DNA of 64,000 nt, taken from Distichodus sexfasciatus (taxonomy: Eukaryota > Chordata > Actinopteri > Characiformes > Distichodontidae). The notes under the pieces were generated by a model. The model did not search any database. It saw only the letters and a list, made by a program, of their open reading frames with translations, and had not been told where the DNA came from. The DNA lies in assembly GCA_032718565.1 (NCBI GenBank), contig JAVGVS010000107.1:856041-920040 (forward strand). The letters are read 5' to 3'. Shown in pieces: positions 48,189 to 58,690 of this stretch (its first letter is position 1; each line of letters begins with the position of its first letter). The position numbers and the translations under genes were made by a program.

Positions 48189-51100
48189 AGGGAGGATCAG
48201 GGGTTCCGGTTGGTCTCAGAACAGGTGAGCCACCACCCCCCAATCAGTGCTTTCCACGCCGAGGGTCTTGCCGAGGACTTCCTGTTCCATGGCTCAATTT
48301 ACCCCAAACTCAAGTTTTGGGGCAAGAGTGTGGAGGCAGAACCCAAAGGGACCATCACTTTAGAACTCCTAAAGTGAGTTGCTCTGTGTGTGAGTGTGGG
48401 GGGGGGTTCAGTGGGTCTTTTCCTGGATGATTCAGGATTGATTTAAAAGTGTAGGGCTGTGGAGTTACTGTGCTACGGACTAGTCACATGCTTGTGTGTG
48501 TTTGTGCTCTTTGCAGGCACAAAGAGGCGTACACATGGTCAAACCCTTTCTGCTGTGTACACAACGTCATCGTGGGCAAACTGTGGATTGAGCAATACGG
48601 CACAGTCGAGATCGTCAACCACAGGTACAGCAGACTTAATCAAATTAATTCATTTACCACATCGCATGCTTACAGGGTCACAGTTTAATTTTACTGCCAT
48701 CTTTACAGTACAATCCATTGTTTAACGCCCACCGTTCTTCAACTTGTCAAAAGAAAAATCTGATAAGAATCGTTAAGTGGGATTGTGTGATGTAAGAGTT
48801 TGTAACCTCTATTCTCTCTGCATGGCTGCGTGGGCAGTACGGGAGATAAATGTGTGTTGAACTTCAAACCCTGCGGGATGTTCGGCAAAGAGCTACACCG
48901 AGTAGAAGGCTACATCCAGGACAAGTGGTGAGAACCCCTGACCCCTGAACTGAGTCCATTAACACTATGCTCTTCCCTAACCTCTGTGTGTGTGTGTGTG
49001 TCCTGTGTGTTGGTTCTAATCTAAAAATGTCTTGTAATATTCCAGCTGGTCTTTCATGTCTAGTTCATTTAAATGGACTTCAGGCCTCTGAACTAAAAGA
49101 TTGGTTCATAGAGTTTCTTCTCTTATCTGTGTGTGAAAGGGAGAGAACATTACAACATTTGGTTACAAAATGAAGAAGTCGCTCTTGGTGGCTGACAGTC
49201 GGTTAAATTTGTTCCTTGCATGAACGCGGAAAGTAGAAAAAGGTTTCTTAGTTTGCATAGTGATTGCTGTGGTTATTCTAGACTGCAGCCTCAAAGATAT
49301 TAACGTTCATTGACTCGGTTCTATAGTGTGATATTGAAATGTTTTGTGTAATGGCTGGTCTAGAATAATGTATAAATTATTAATGATTAATCCTGATTAA
49401 TCCTTTTAAACACAGTTGTGATGTCATTTTTCTCCTTTTAATGAATGTCCTTTGTTGTGTGTGTGTGTGGCAGTAAGAAGAAGCACTGCGTGATCTATGG
49501 AAAGTGGACAGAGTGTATGTGGAGTGTGGACCCACAAGTGTACGAGTCCCATCGCAAGAACGATAAGAAAGGAGCAGAGACAAAGAAACAGAAACCGGTG
49601 AGAAAACAGCACAAGACGCCACAACACAACTACTCGTTGCTTCCCACGCTTTTGTCCTACAAGAAACAGCTCTCCTGTGAAACCCAACACACAATACTGA
49701 ATACTTCCAGATATTATTAGGAGTTGTAGGACACTGTATACTGCGGTACATGCGTCACAGTTTTTTGGAGGCCAAAGCCGAATCTCCATGGCTATGTTGC
49801 TAACTAAAGATATTATCAACTATGCAACACTAATTTGTCCAGTCCTGTAACTAAACCTCAGTGTTAATGACCATAAGATTGAGGGCCCAAACCACAAGAG
49901 CCTTAATCAGGGATGTACCATTCGATTCCTGGAGGGCTGCTTTCCATCCTATTACCTAGTCAGTCACTTCTGGTATCTACCTGTTACCAGATGTGAATGT
50001 TCTAATGTCGAGCATGAAGGAAAACCTGCTGGAAACTGGCCCTGGAAAAGGTATAAATCCATCATAAAGCCCCTGAGCAAGACCTTTAGTCCCCAAGTTG
50101 CTCCTTTGGTATTTGTAATTTGCTCTGGAAAAGAGTGTCTAATCAAATCCAGTGAAAGGAAATCTCATGTTAGTGTCAAGCTCTAGTGGAAAGGCAGTAG
50201 AGGTCTCGTGGTAGATGTCTTCCAAAAAAGCATATCACAATAGACCTGGTCTACTGCCTTTCATTCCCAATACATTAGGATATATCGGGGTGTAAAACTA
50301 CATCAGTACACATCATTCATTTGATGATTAATGAGCAAGTAGCATTGAAGCAAAATGACAACATTGATCGAACACCATGCATATCATGATGTCACTTTAT
50401 GCCAAAAAGAAGGGCTGGTTAAGCTCATGAATGATATTTCAGTTGCTTTTATGTTTTGATATGAATGAAAGTGATTTGTGATAAATCAACATATGGTATT
50501 GTCTCGTATTGTTTGCTGGCCCCTGAATCAAAATCGTATTGCAGCAGACTTGGTGATACTGGCAGACTTCCTATTGTTGTCTAATGAATCCATATAATAT
50601 CATGTTGTGATGAAACTTGTGGTTTACATCCCTAATAACCAACAATAATCAACACTTCCAGTACATTTCAGTGACTCCCCAGTTAAAGGCGCTCCAGGTA
50701 GTCAGGGTCAGGGACATGGTCAGAAGGAAACTAGTCGTACCAGGGCAGCATGTCAACAGCGTGTGTCACTGAGTATATGTCAACAGGAGTGGCTTTGACT
50801 CTGTACACAGTACAGGGCGCCTTTGTTCTTGTGGCTTCACACCTTGCCTGTGGTCCCTTAAGGCATTTTTTTTTTCCCTTTTGCGCTTGTTTGTATTTTG
50901 AGTAGATTAACGTTGGGCTAAAACAGTGGGGTCACGTTTGGTGCCACAAGGCGGTAACTCGACTTTGAGGCACTGTCGTTTCACGATCAGATTTAGTATT
51001 TAGAAGGAATGTGTTTGAATGTGACAGTTTTTGGCAGATTTTCACTCTGTTGTCAACAGTCTTCAGTTATTGTATCAAGTGGCAAATTTTTGTGCACACT

Positions 51101-54100
51101 CGTTAAGGCAGCGGCCCGCACAAGCACATGAAACATCAAAACGTAGGTGAAAGTGAGAGTCATTGTGAGCGCACACACAGCGTGCCACAACAAAATGCAA
51201 CCTCTGCGTTTAACCCATTCATGTAGTGGCAGGAAGAAGCACTGTTTAGGGACTGCCCTGTGCCAATCATTACTTTACTGGTAAAAGTTGGCTGGTCACA
51301 GGAGCAACTCCGTAAGCCTTACATTACCACTGTTCCTACATGAGCAAAGTTGGATTTTCTTTTAAGATTCACTTTTCTGCTTCGCTGTTTTCGGCGTTTC
51401 TCACTTTCGTCAACACTTCCGTTACACTTTTGCTGAAGTCCTTAACTCGGAGGTGATTTTGAAACAATTTCTGCTCGAGCACAATTTTGTCTGATGATCT
51501 TGGAGACTTGATTCAGGCTTCGAATTTATTTGTGTCTCATGTTTCTGAAAGCAAAGATTCCAGTAATTATTTGAAAGTGAAATGAGTGCCATTTTAGAGC
51601 ACTGGTGCCCTTGGTAAACTCACAGGGTTAAATATTCTTGACATCACTGTTGTTTAATGTCTGTCTCATCCCAGATTTGGAGTCGCCTTTAAGACAGCAA
51701 CAGATTTTCACCACAGTGCTTAGCTACATTTGTTTGGTCATAGAGGATGTGTCATTATGGCTTTCTGTAATTACTCTTGAAGCCTTTAAATCATAAATGC
51801 CACATTTCATTGCTTCATCACTGCTTCACATATTTAAGTTAAAAATCAACTTACCATTGTCAGATCGTTTTTGCTGAAAGCATTAATAACAAAGGTTGGG
51901 GTAGAAAACTCAGTCCTACGAGCTGTGAAGAGAGATTTTTTGATGAAACCCATTAGTGTATAGAAAAGGGGAAGCCTTAATTTTGCACATCCTGTAGCAT
52001 GTCCTAGAAAACGGTCACTACAACCTTCCGCTTAAATGGCTTGACAGTTATCAGCATGTTCAAGAAGGTAATGTGTGTGTGCACAGGAGGAGGCGGAGGT
52101 TACAGAGAACGAGGATGCCGACGACATGCCAGAGGTGCAGGAGACTGTAGCTGTGATCCCTGGTAGTACTCTGTTATGGAGAATATCATCTAGACCACCT
52201 AATTCATCAGAGGTACTGCACACTAACACATACTCATGTTGAAACAGTGATCTGGTTTTCACTTGATTTTTATGCTTTTATGTTCTCTTGCAAGATTAAT
52301 CAAACTCACTATAATTTGCACTTCAACTAGTAAGAGGGCCAACATCGTCCCTGTCTTAGCAACTCTTCACTTTATCTTTTTATTTTATAGCTTAAGGTTT
52401 TATTATTGATTTTAAAGCATGACCTAGACATTCACATCTACATTTACGGCATTAAGTAGTCACTCTTATCCAGAGCGACCTTCATTTCCTAATTTCGGGG
52501 AGATTTCACTGGAGCAGTTTGGGATTAAGGGAAGGGCTGTTCGACTACTCATATTTTAATTATGATTATGAAAAGCTGTATTTGTTGTTTTTTCATATAA
52601 AACATGTGGCACTATTTTTTGTGCTGTGCTGGAAGTATTTTAGCACTTCAAAACATCTTCACAGTCGAAATGGCGGGTCAGATAGTTGGCTGACACAAAA
52701 TGTAAACGCACAACCATGGGCGTAAATTTCATTTAACAGTAGGGGGGGACAATAAATATAAAATTTCTCATGAGCAATTTTTGAAGGGGACACAAATAAT
52801 ACAGTCAAATTGTACTTATAAAGATATGTCCCCACAGTGAAAAACATTGCTTCTGTCATTATTATTGTAGCATGGAGACTGCGTCATTATGGTTATTTTC
52901 AAAGTTTTTCTCAGGTTCAATGACAAAGCAGATTTTTCTTCAAAACTATTTATTGCATTGTTTATGTTGTTTACAGTCAAGCCATCAACGTACAATAAAA
53001 TTTAAACATGACTGTTATTGTGAAAAAGATATATAAAATAAGTAATGTTTTGTAACAAAATCAATTATTAAATAATCAATTTACAGTAACTGCTCTATGT
53101 TTAAAAAAAAAAACATCTGCAATTTAAAGCAAACTTACATTAATGAATGGACACTAAACAAAAGTACCAAATGTGTTTTTCCTGGTATCACTGGGCCCCA
53201 CAAACTCTTGGCATATGTTGTTTATGTTAAGGTTGTCGAGCTTGTCTTTGTGCGCATTGCAGACTAACAGACTGTCAAGTCTGTCTTGGCCCATAGTAGC
53301 CCTTAGCCACGTCTTTAAAATACAGTGTGGTCAGTTCGGACGTAGCACAATGCTCATTTAGCAAATGCACAGCTAAACAATATGCTAATTGTGGCCGTTA
53401 ATGTTAAGTTAACATTATGCCAAGTCGTCACAAATAAAACAATGCATGGAAAACGGCTTTGGCGTGTTAGTTGCAGTGCACTATGCAACAAGCTAACGTT
53501 AACTAGATAAGTAATATTTTAATCGCTAATGTAGCAGATTCATGGAAAACTACATCGGTAATCAGCATTTTAATGATAATGATGTCCCCTCCGTCCCCCC
53601 CCGGGATTTATGCCCATGCGCACAACAGGTATTTGTATTCACATAGGTCTCAGTGAGTCAGACTAAGAACAACAACAAATAATTTGCAGAATACAGCTGA
53701 ATAATTTGCATCACGAGGCACCGCAACAGTGAGTAGAGAGTGAGGTAAATAATCAGGATCATTGTAGGTCAAAATAATTGTGATAATGATTTGTGCTATA
53801 ATCGACCAACTATACAGGTGAAGTTTAAGGGGGATCGGGACTAAACTAATACTAAGGAACAGACTTGGACACTTTTTTCACTGGCCAAGAGTGAACACCT
53901 AGAGTGTTTTTTTTTTTTTTTTTGAGTTTTAAGCTTATGTTTATATAAAATGTGAAAAAATTATTTTTATCTTGTTAAGCACCTTTGCCAACTACAGTCA
54001 TTTTTATAGTTCTATATCAGGGGTTTTCAACCGGTGGTCTGCGGCAGCATTGCAGGTGGTCTGTGACATACAATCCAGTTCCACTACTGAAATCTCTTTT

Positions 54101-56470
54101 TAGAAAATGTTGTCCCTGGGACAGAACCAGTTGAAAACCACTGTTCTATGTAAATTAACTTCATTTCATTACATGGATTATGCAGCTGATGTACAACACT
54201 AAAATAATGCTGATGTGGCTTCTCCCATTCGAAGATGTACAATTTCACCAACTTTGCCGTCACCCTGAATGAGCTGGATCCCGGTATGGAGGGAGTCTTG
54301 GCCCCAACCGACTGCCGCCTACGGCCTGACATTAGAGCCATGGAGAATGGGAGCATGGGTAATGAAGTCTTTTGTCCCTAAAGAGTACAACAGCCCCATT
54401 TTGTGTTCGTAAACTAAAGTGTTGTATTCCTTTTTTAGGCAATTGTGTGCCATTATAGGCTAAATAAATGTGTGTTTTGTGTGTAGATGAGGCCAGCAAA
54501 GAGAAGGAGAGGCTAGAAGAGAAGCAGAGAGCCGCTCGTAAAGAGAGGGCCAAAAACACTGAAGAGTGGTCCACCAGGTGAGCAGGTCAAAACATGTTTA
54601 GGCTGGAGGTGTCTGTGTGTGTTGCTAGTTGTGGGAAAACAGTGCATTAAACACAACTGTTGTTCATTTATGAGAAATAGTGGCGTCGATATTTTCATAC
54701 ACTTGCTGCAGGCATGAGAACTATTGGAATTCATGAGATACATGTCATTAGCATTGCTCAACCATCAGAGAGGGCAGTAATGAGGGCAGTCTGATAACTG
54801 TTGGCGCCTGCCCAGGGTTAGTCGCCGCCTTGCACCCGTACTTCCCGGGACAGGCTCTTGTCCCCTGTCCACAACCCTGGTTGGGATTGAGCTGTTCGGA
54901 TAATGAATGAATGAATGAACGAACTTTATTGTGAGATGGAAGCAGTTGAACAGTTTTTGCTTAATTTACATGTTTTGTACGATGGAGAACATGCTGAGTA
55001 GTGATGGTCCTGTGTTTGCTCTTTTGTAGTATCCCAGATTAGAATTGATATGATATTTGGTTGTCATTTTTATCACTTGAGAATTGTCTGTCACATGTAA
55101 ATGGGGCAGTTGGTGGTGTAACAGTTAGGGAGTTGGCCCTGTGATCAGAGGCCAAGCACTGCTCCCCGGGCGCTGCCAAAAGCTGCCCACTGCTCCTTCA
55201 CGGATGGCTCAAATACAGAGGTCACATTTCATTGTGCTGTGTTCACAATGACAAACTTTCAGTCACTTAAATAAAAAAAAGTAACACACAGACTGTTAAT
55301 AACAACTGTGAATTTCAGCAAACATGATCTAGAACTGAATAAGTGAAAATCGTTAAGGCTGAAATTGACCTTTAAGTGAGTCACAGGAAGATACTGCTTA
55401 GTATTTGAATCACGTTTTTAAACCATTTATTTCAATGTCTTCCCTTTGAAACAGCAAGTAATATTATTCTCTTAATAATGAAACTGAGGTTGGTATAAGT
55501 AAATAAAACAATACAGTGTTTCCCCTAGGTTTACAGCTTTGATTGATTGAGGGAGGGGGGAACCATGGTGTTCTTTTTATGACAATTATTCACAAAGTGT
55601 GCAGCTTTTGTCATTGCAGTGTATCTTTCTGGGCTTCTGGAAGAACATTTCCAGAGCCTCTTGATTGGGGAAGTCACAGATATTTTTCTCTGCTTTTCAG
55701 GCGGTTAACACGACATAGGAGTAGTAGTCTCAACCCTCGCATCCGCCTTGTTGAAATGAGCTAACACAGTTAAAGTTGCACTGTTAGCTCTTACGAACCA
55801 GTGTGCAGCCTTAATAAATTCAGTTAACTGACATTTTAGCGAATATCAATAGCAAACTAGGATGCCAGTTAGCTCATCGTATCCCTAGCATTCTAGGTTT
55901 GGGTTTGTATGTGCATTGCTTCAGTAATTACGTACACAATTGCATATGAAGCACTAGCACTACTTATTTTTATATCATACATTTTCCCACCTTCTTTTCA
56001 GACCATCAAACACCTCAACTCTTAACCTGGACATTCACCATTGCATCATTTACCACAAAAGTCAGTTGACTGTGTCTGAAGTGTTGACTGTGCGACCACT
56101 AATTGGTCCAGTACTAGTTTATCACGTTTCCTAACGTGAAGTTATTGGTACCTATACACGTCACTTTCTTCGGTGTGCTGATGTCAATGTTTCTTTAATA
56201 TGGCCTTCGGCCGTATCTGGTTTGCTTTATTTATTAAATAGTCTATTTCATATTGCTATACTAATACTATACTCATCCAACGCATTTCATTGCATTGTGG
56301 ACCCTGTGTTAACAGAAATATAGCTAATAAAACTGAGCTGAGCTGAATCTCCACACGTCTTTTGCAGGTGGTTTGAGCTGGGCACCAACCCCTACACGGG
56401 ATCACAGGACTGGCTGTACACCGGAGGTTACTTTGATAGGAAATACACAGACTGTCCCGACATCTACTGA
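42360..56470 (+). CDS. osbpl2: Oxysterol-binding protein-like 2 (ORP2), complete coding region in 13 exons
   Basis: Coding exons: 42360-42396, 46524-46647, 46846-46921, 47037-47171, 47535-47632, 48191-48373, 48517-48624, 48838-48927, 49474-49597, 52087-52212, 54235-54358, 54487-54577, 56368-56470. They total 1,419 bases and give 472 residues, close to the roughly 480 of human ORP2, with consistent phases and no frameshift. The N-terminus EFYDAVTG (6-13) matches the FFAT-type motif that binds VAP at the ER, with Tyr in the second aromatic position. There is no PH domain, as expected for this short ORP. The ORD domain shows KPFNPLLGETYE (143-154), the family fingerprint EQVSHHPP (167-174) with the paired histidines used for phosphoinositide headgroups, KFWGKSVEAEP, and DCRLRPDIRAMENG (393-406). 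Family role: cytosolic exchange of cholesterol and PI(4)P/PI(4,5)P2 between membranes. It is followed on the same strand by adrm1. Confidence 0.96.
44804..45777 (+). mobile_element. hAT-type MITE inserted in a SINE
   Basis: Left end TAGGGATGCGCTGATCCGAT and right end ATCGGTGCATCCCTA, flanked by CTGACAAC (44796-44803) and CCGACAAC (45778-45785), an 8-bp target duplication with one change. Multiple CCGAT motifs sit near both ends. No complete transposase frame. Confidence 0.87.
45496..45626 (-). mobile_element. 5'-truncated V-SINE-type retroposon inside the hAT element
   Basis: 131 bp from a (TTCA)n tail to CACCACAGGGC, flanked by a perfect 12-bp duplication, ATGGTATAGACA, at 45484-45495 and 45627-45638. 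Same family and nearly the same truncation point as 13112-13252. Confidence 0.87.
46524..46647 (+). CDS. osbpl2: osbpl2 exon 3 (residues 13-54)
   Basis: Acceptor TTACAG, donor GTACAG. It encodes GLDSDESCEGTSEASFKDAV through VPQENGIKKH. This is an acidic, poorly conserved linker that still retains the QENGI.KHR signature of ORP2. Confidence 0.92.
46846..46921 (+). CDS. osbpl2: osbpl2 exon 4 (residues 54-79)
   Basis: Acceptor CTCTCAG, donor GTGAGA. It encodes SSLPAPMFSRQNFSIWSILK and then KCIGL, the conserved entry into the ORD domain. Confidence 0.93.
47037..47171 (+). CDS. osbpl2: osbpl2 exon 5 (residues 80-124)
   Basis: Acceptor GAACAG, donor GTGGGA; 45 codons, phase 0 at both ends. It encodes ELSKITMPIVFNEPLSFLQR and continues to ERMQ, the start of the lipid-binding fold. 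The acceptor has a weak, GT-rich rather than pyrimidine-rich upstream tract. Confidence 0.93.
47186..47210 (+). repeat. (CA)n close to the exon 5 donor of osbpl2
   Basis: A CA run of about 25 bases starts 14 bases after the splice donor of exon 5. Confidence 0.9.
47535..47632 (+). CDS. osbpl2: osbpl2 exon 6 (residues 125-157)
   Basis: Acceptor CCTCAG, donor GTAAAC. It encodes AVAAFAVSAVASQWDRTGKP and then FNPLLGETYELT. KPFNPLLGETYE is a hallmark ORD motif. Confidence 0.95.
48160..48190 (+). repeat. (CT)n microsatellite forming the exon 7 acceptor tract
   Basis: An uninterrupted CT run goes straight into CAG|G at 48190/48191. It is both a microsatellite and the polypyrimidine tract of the exon carrying the OSBP fingerprint. 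Confidence 0.92.
48191..48373 (+). CDS. osbpl2: osbpl2 exon 7, OSBP fingerprint (residues 157-218)
   Basis: Carries EQVSHHPPISAF, the diagnostic OSBP-family fingerprint, and FHGSIYPKLKFWGKSVEAEP. Its acceptor directly follows a (CT)n microsatellite that serves as the polypyrimidine tract. The donor is GTGAGT at 48374. Confidence 0.97.
48517..48624 (+). CDS. osbpl2: osbpl2 exon 8 (residues 218-254)
   Basis: Acceptor TTTGCAG, donor GTACAG. It encodes HKEAYTWSNPFCCVHNVIVG then KLWIEQYGTVEIVNH, part of the ORD beta-barrel. Confidence 0.95.
48838..48927 (+). CDS. osbpl2: osbpl2 exon 9 (residues 254-284)
   Basis: Acceptor GGGCAG, donor GTGAGA. It encodes STGDKCVLNFKPCGMFGKEL then HRVEGYIQDK, with the conserved FKPCG.FGKEL motif. 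Confidence 0.94.
49474..49597 (+). CDS. osbpl2: osbpl2 exon 10 (residues 284-325)
   Basis: The acceptor is GTGGCAG after a (GT)n run and the donor is GTGAGA. It encodes KKKHCVIYGKWTECMWSVDP then a lysine-rich tail. IYGKWTE is conserved across ORPs. Confidence 0.93.
50283..50634. mobile_element. hAT-type MITE, TAGGGGTGTAACGATAC family, opposite orientation ends
   Basis: The left end TCGGGGTGTAAAACTACATC and the right end TGGTTTACATCCCTA carry family-like termini. The interior GTATTGCAGCAGACTTGGTG and ATCATGTTGTGATGAAACTT matches the other copies. Confidence 0.6.
51145..51310 (-). mobile_element. tRNA-derived SINE (family A), degraded
   Basis: On the minus strand it retains the GGTTAAACGCAGAGGTTGC-type and CAGTGCTTCTTCC-type body segments and a GTGAGCGCACAC-like 3' area on the plus strand. 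The head is lost. Confidence 0.5.
52087..52212 (+). CDS. osbpl2: osbpl2 exon 11 (residues 326-367)
   Basis: Acceptor GCACAG, donor GTACTG; 42 codons, phase 0. It has an acidic first half (EEAEVTENEDADDMPEVQ), then VIPGSTLLWRISSRPPNSSE, matching the VIPGS..LWR region of ORP2. Confidence 0.92.
52715..53618. mobile_element. hAT-type element with perfect 8-bp target duplication
   Basis: The ends CATGGGCGTAAATTTC and complement CATGGGCATAAATCCC lie between exact CGCACAAC repeats at 52707-52714 and 53619-53626. The length is 904 bp and the interior is AT-rich without a transposase frame. G-rich and C-rich blocks (GGGGGGGAC and GTCCCCCCCC) sit just inside both ends. It lies in osbpl2 intron 11. Confidence 0.87.
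54018..54142. mobile_element. Short palindromic MITE, TTTTCAACCGGTGGT type
   Basis: The left end GGGGTTTTCAACCGGTGG pairs with the right end CCAGTTGAAAACCACTG. About 125 bp with no coding capacity. It lies immediately before osbpl2 exon 12. Confidence 0.6.
54235..54358 (+). CDS. osbpl2: osbpl2 exon 12 (residues 368-409)
   Basis: Acceptor CGAAG, donor GTAATG. It encodes MYNFTNFAVTLNELDPGMEG then LAPTDCRLRPDIRAMENGSM. The P.D.RLRPD.R..E motif is conserved in OSBP-family ORDs. Confidence 0.94.
54487..54577 (+). CDS. osbpl2: osbpl2 exon 13 (residues 409-439)
   Basis: Acceptor GTGTAG, donor GTGAGC. It is a highly charged helix, EASKEKERLEEKQRAARKER and onward to EEWSTR, as in the C-terminal helix of ORP2. 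Confidence 0.93.
54800..54935 (+). mobile_element. 5'-truncated V-SINE-type retroposon
   Basis: GTTGGCGCCTGCCCAGGG ... CAACCCTGGTTGGGATTGAG, then an (AATG)n tail at 54901-54920. This is the forward orientation of the elements at 13112 and 45496, beginning at nearly the same internal point. It lies in osbpl2 intron 13. Confidence 0.8.
55104..55268 (+). mobile_element. tRNA-derived SINE (family A), internally deleted
   Basis: GGGGCAGTTGGTGGTGTAAC, a jump over the B box, then CCAAGCACTGCTCCCCGGGC and CTCCTTCACGGATGGCTCAA and TTCACAATGACAAAC. osbpl2 intron 13. Confidence 0.82.
56368..56470 (+). CDS. osbpl2: osbpl2 exon 14, C-terminus and stop
   Basis: Acceptor TTTGCAG. It encodes WFELGTNPYTGSQDWLYTGG then YFDRKYTDCPDIY and a TGA stop at 56468-56470. 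The C-terminus CPDIY is identical to that of mammalian ORP2. Confidence 0.96.
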
Positions 56471-58690
56471 CGGGGTGTCTGTATATGTGTGCGCAAGTGG
56501 ACCGAAGTGCTTTCATGTTCTGCCTCTCCACCCCCACAGTGTTCCTCTAACAAGCATCATATCACATTTGGCGGGAACTGCCGTAGTCTGTCTTTCACTT
56601 GGCTGTATGCGCACCGTAAGGACTTCCCTTGCTCACCAAGCTTTCGTTAGTGTCTGGGATTCAGGCGCTTGGTTCAGTTAATTTTTTGACGTTGGTGGGG
56701 AAATTATGATCACAGAACTTGGGTTGATTTTGGGTGTTTTTTAGGACTTCTTCACTGTCCATCATGTCAGCTGTTTGTCATTCGTACACAGGAATTCTAG
56801 AAGAGGAGGAGAGGCAGAGCGTGAGAACAACATTTTCTCAGCCTTAGAACTCCAAAGGCTCTTATTGCGCCCCTCTGCCATCAACTTGTCCGTATTACCA
56901 CGTTTAGCAACTGAATCTGTATACTGTCATCAAATACTGCCACAAACCTGTCATGCTGTTGAGTAGTAACTGTATTTTCTGCAACTTAGATTTTAGGCAT
57001 ATCTACCATAATCCACACACCATTGTTACGGATCAAGCTGCTTCAGATCTTAATGATCCAGTTGCTAACCCTGAAACTAGTCATGAATGAATGAAACTTT
57101 GTTAATAATGAATGAATGTGTCTGTGTGTGAGAGGAAGAGTGTGTGTGTTTTTCTGTAAAGCCATACCATCGTCACATAGAGGTACAATTTATCGCTCAT
57201 GATGGCCTGTAGTTTTAAGAAGGGGGGATGGGATTAATTCAGAAATTGACTACATTATTCACATAAGAATTCTTTCTTAAATCTTGTTTTCGCTTTTTCT
57301 TTTTTAACGAAGGGTGAAATTTACTCTTGAGTAACAGGACGGTTAGCGATGCTGCGCCCCATGTTTCTGGCTGAAATGTAAAAACAATCACCTTAAATAG
57401 CATCCGTATATTTAAAAAGTCCCGTTCTTCTCACGTGTGGCTGTTTTCCGAGTCACGATTTGGGTTCACACTCATGAATTGTAAAAGTCCCAGTGCTCAC
57501 ATTCATTCCATCACTGCTCCAAAATTTGAGACGACACTCACTGTGCACTTGTGAAATCAGTCAAAAATCTATGCAAAAAATAGCTAAAATCCTGCTGTGT
57601 TAACCTGTATCTATGGTCTGAATATAGATGTACTTGCAGTGTAGTAATGATATTCCTGTCTAGTAAAGCAGAATAAGTAATGCTCTGATAGAAAATACCC
57701 CTTCCCCTCCTTAACAGCTAAAATGTGGCCACTGTTATTTGTGTCTGTATCGATGGTCCCTCCCCATAATCTTATTCTGCTTTAATTTGGGCCACAAAAA
57801 AGGAAATCCTTCATTTTGTTGTGTGATTTCTAGCTATGAAGTGTGCAGGAAATAATTGTTAGAATGAAGCACAGTGATGCTAGAATTTCATTCTTTATTT
57901 TTTTTAAATGCCAGTCTGGATTTGTTTTCCCACAGTGCCTGAATTTGCATACTTAAATCACTAATACTTGACCATTTTATCTGTCATATTTTGGGCTATA
58001 TGGGAAACAGCATACTACCGTACTAAATAGTAAGTCAAAATAGATGTTGTGATGCATACTGTTTATTATGGTAGTATTGGCCTCCGTCTCGCACTCGGTC
58101 AGGGTGTTTTAAGAATAATAAGAGTATGTTTAATGGTATTTTTTGTCTTGCTCTGTTTGGCTAACCAAATTTCACTCTCTTCTTTTTTCTTATGTGAATA
58201 GCAATTTAAATACTTAAATGTCAGTATGAATGTCAGCACATTTTCACCCCAGGCTGTATAATGTACACATGTACAGATCATTACACTACTTGATTGCATC
58301 CATTAGTGTTGCTCTTTCATTCAAATGTACATTTGATTATTTGAAAACTAGCAATATAAAACTAATATACAACATTAAAATATAGATTTTATTTGGCTTT
58401 TGTGTGGATTCATTTTCAGTTCTGTGTTCAACCATTATGCACTTGTTCATTTTTGTTGCAGATCATTAGTTATCCAGCACAGCATTTTTTTTATTACTTT
58501 TTTTTGTTTTGTTTTTTTTGGTTTAATATACCTTACCATTTTTAGTCAGGGATTGATTTCTGGTCTTAATTCGCATTAAAACTAAAGGATGCCATTTTAG
58601 TGTGACTGAATTCTACTCATAAATATTTTAGTTAATATCTTTCTCTTGATTCTTTTGAAATAAAATGTACTTTGAGCAAAAGCATGCCCC
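56471..58690 (+). other. osbpl2: osbpl2 3' UTR (inferred extent)
   Basis: AT-rich sequence without coding potential follows the stop. AATAAA at 58659-58664 is the first convincing polyadenylation signal, which implies a UTR of about 2.2 kb. An earlier cryptic end cannot be excluded. Confidence 0.5.
58659..58664 (+). terminator. osbpl2: Candidate osbpl2 polyadenylation signal
   Basis: AATAAA in an AT-rich context, followed within about 30 bases by T-rich sequence. It is the only canonical hexamer noticed between the stop codon and the adrm1 promoter. Confidence 0.45.

Larger units (their letters stand above)
49598..52086 (+). other. osbpl2: osbpl2 intron 10
   Basis: 2.5 kb. Holds a hAT-type MITE (50283-50634) and a reversed, degraded family A SINE (51145-51310). 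No coding sequence. Confidence 0.8.
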
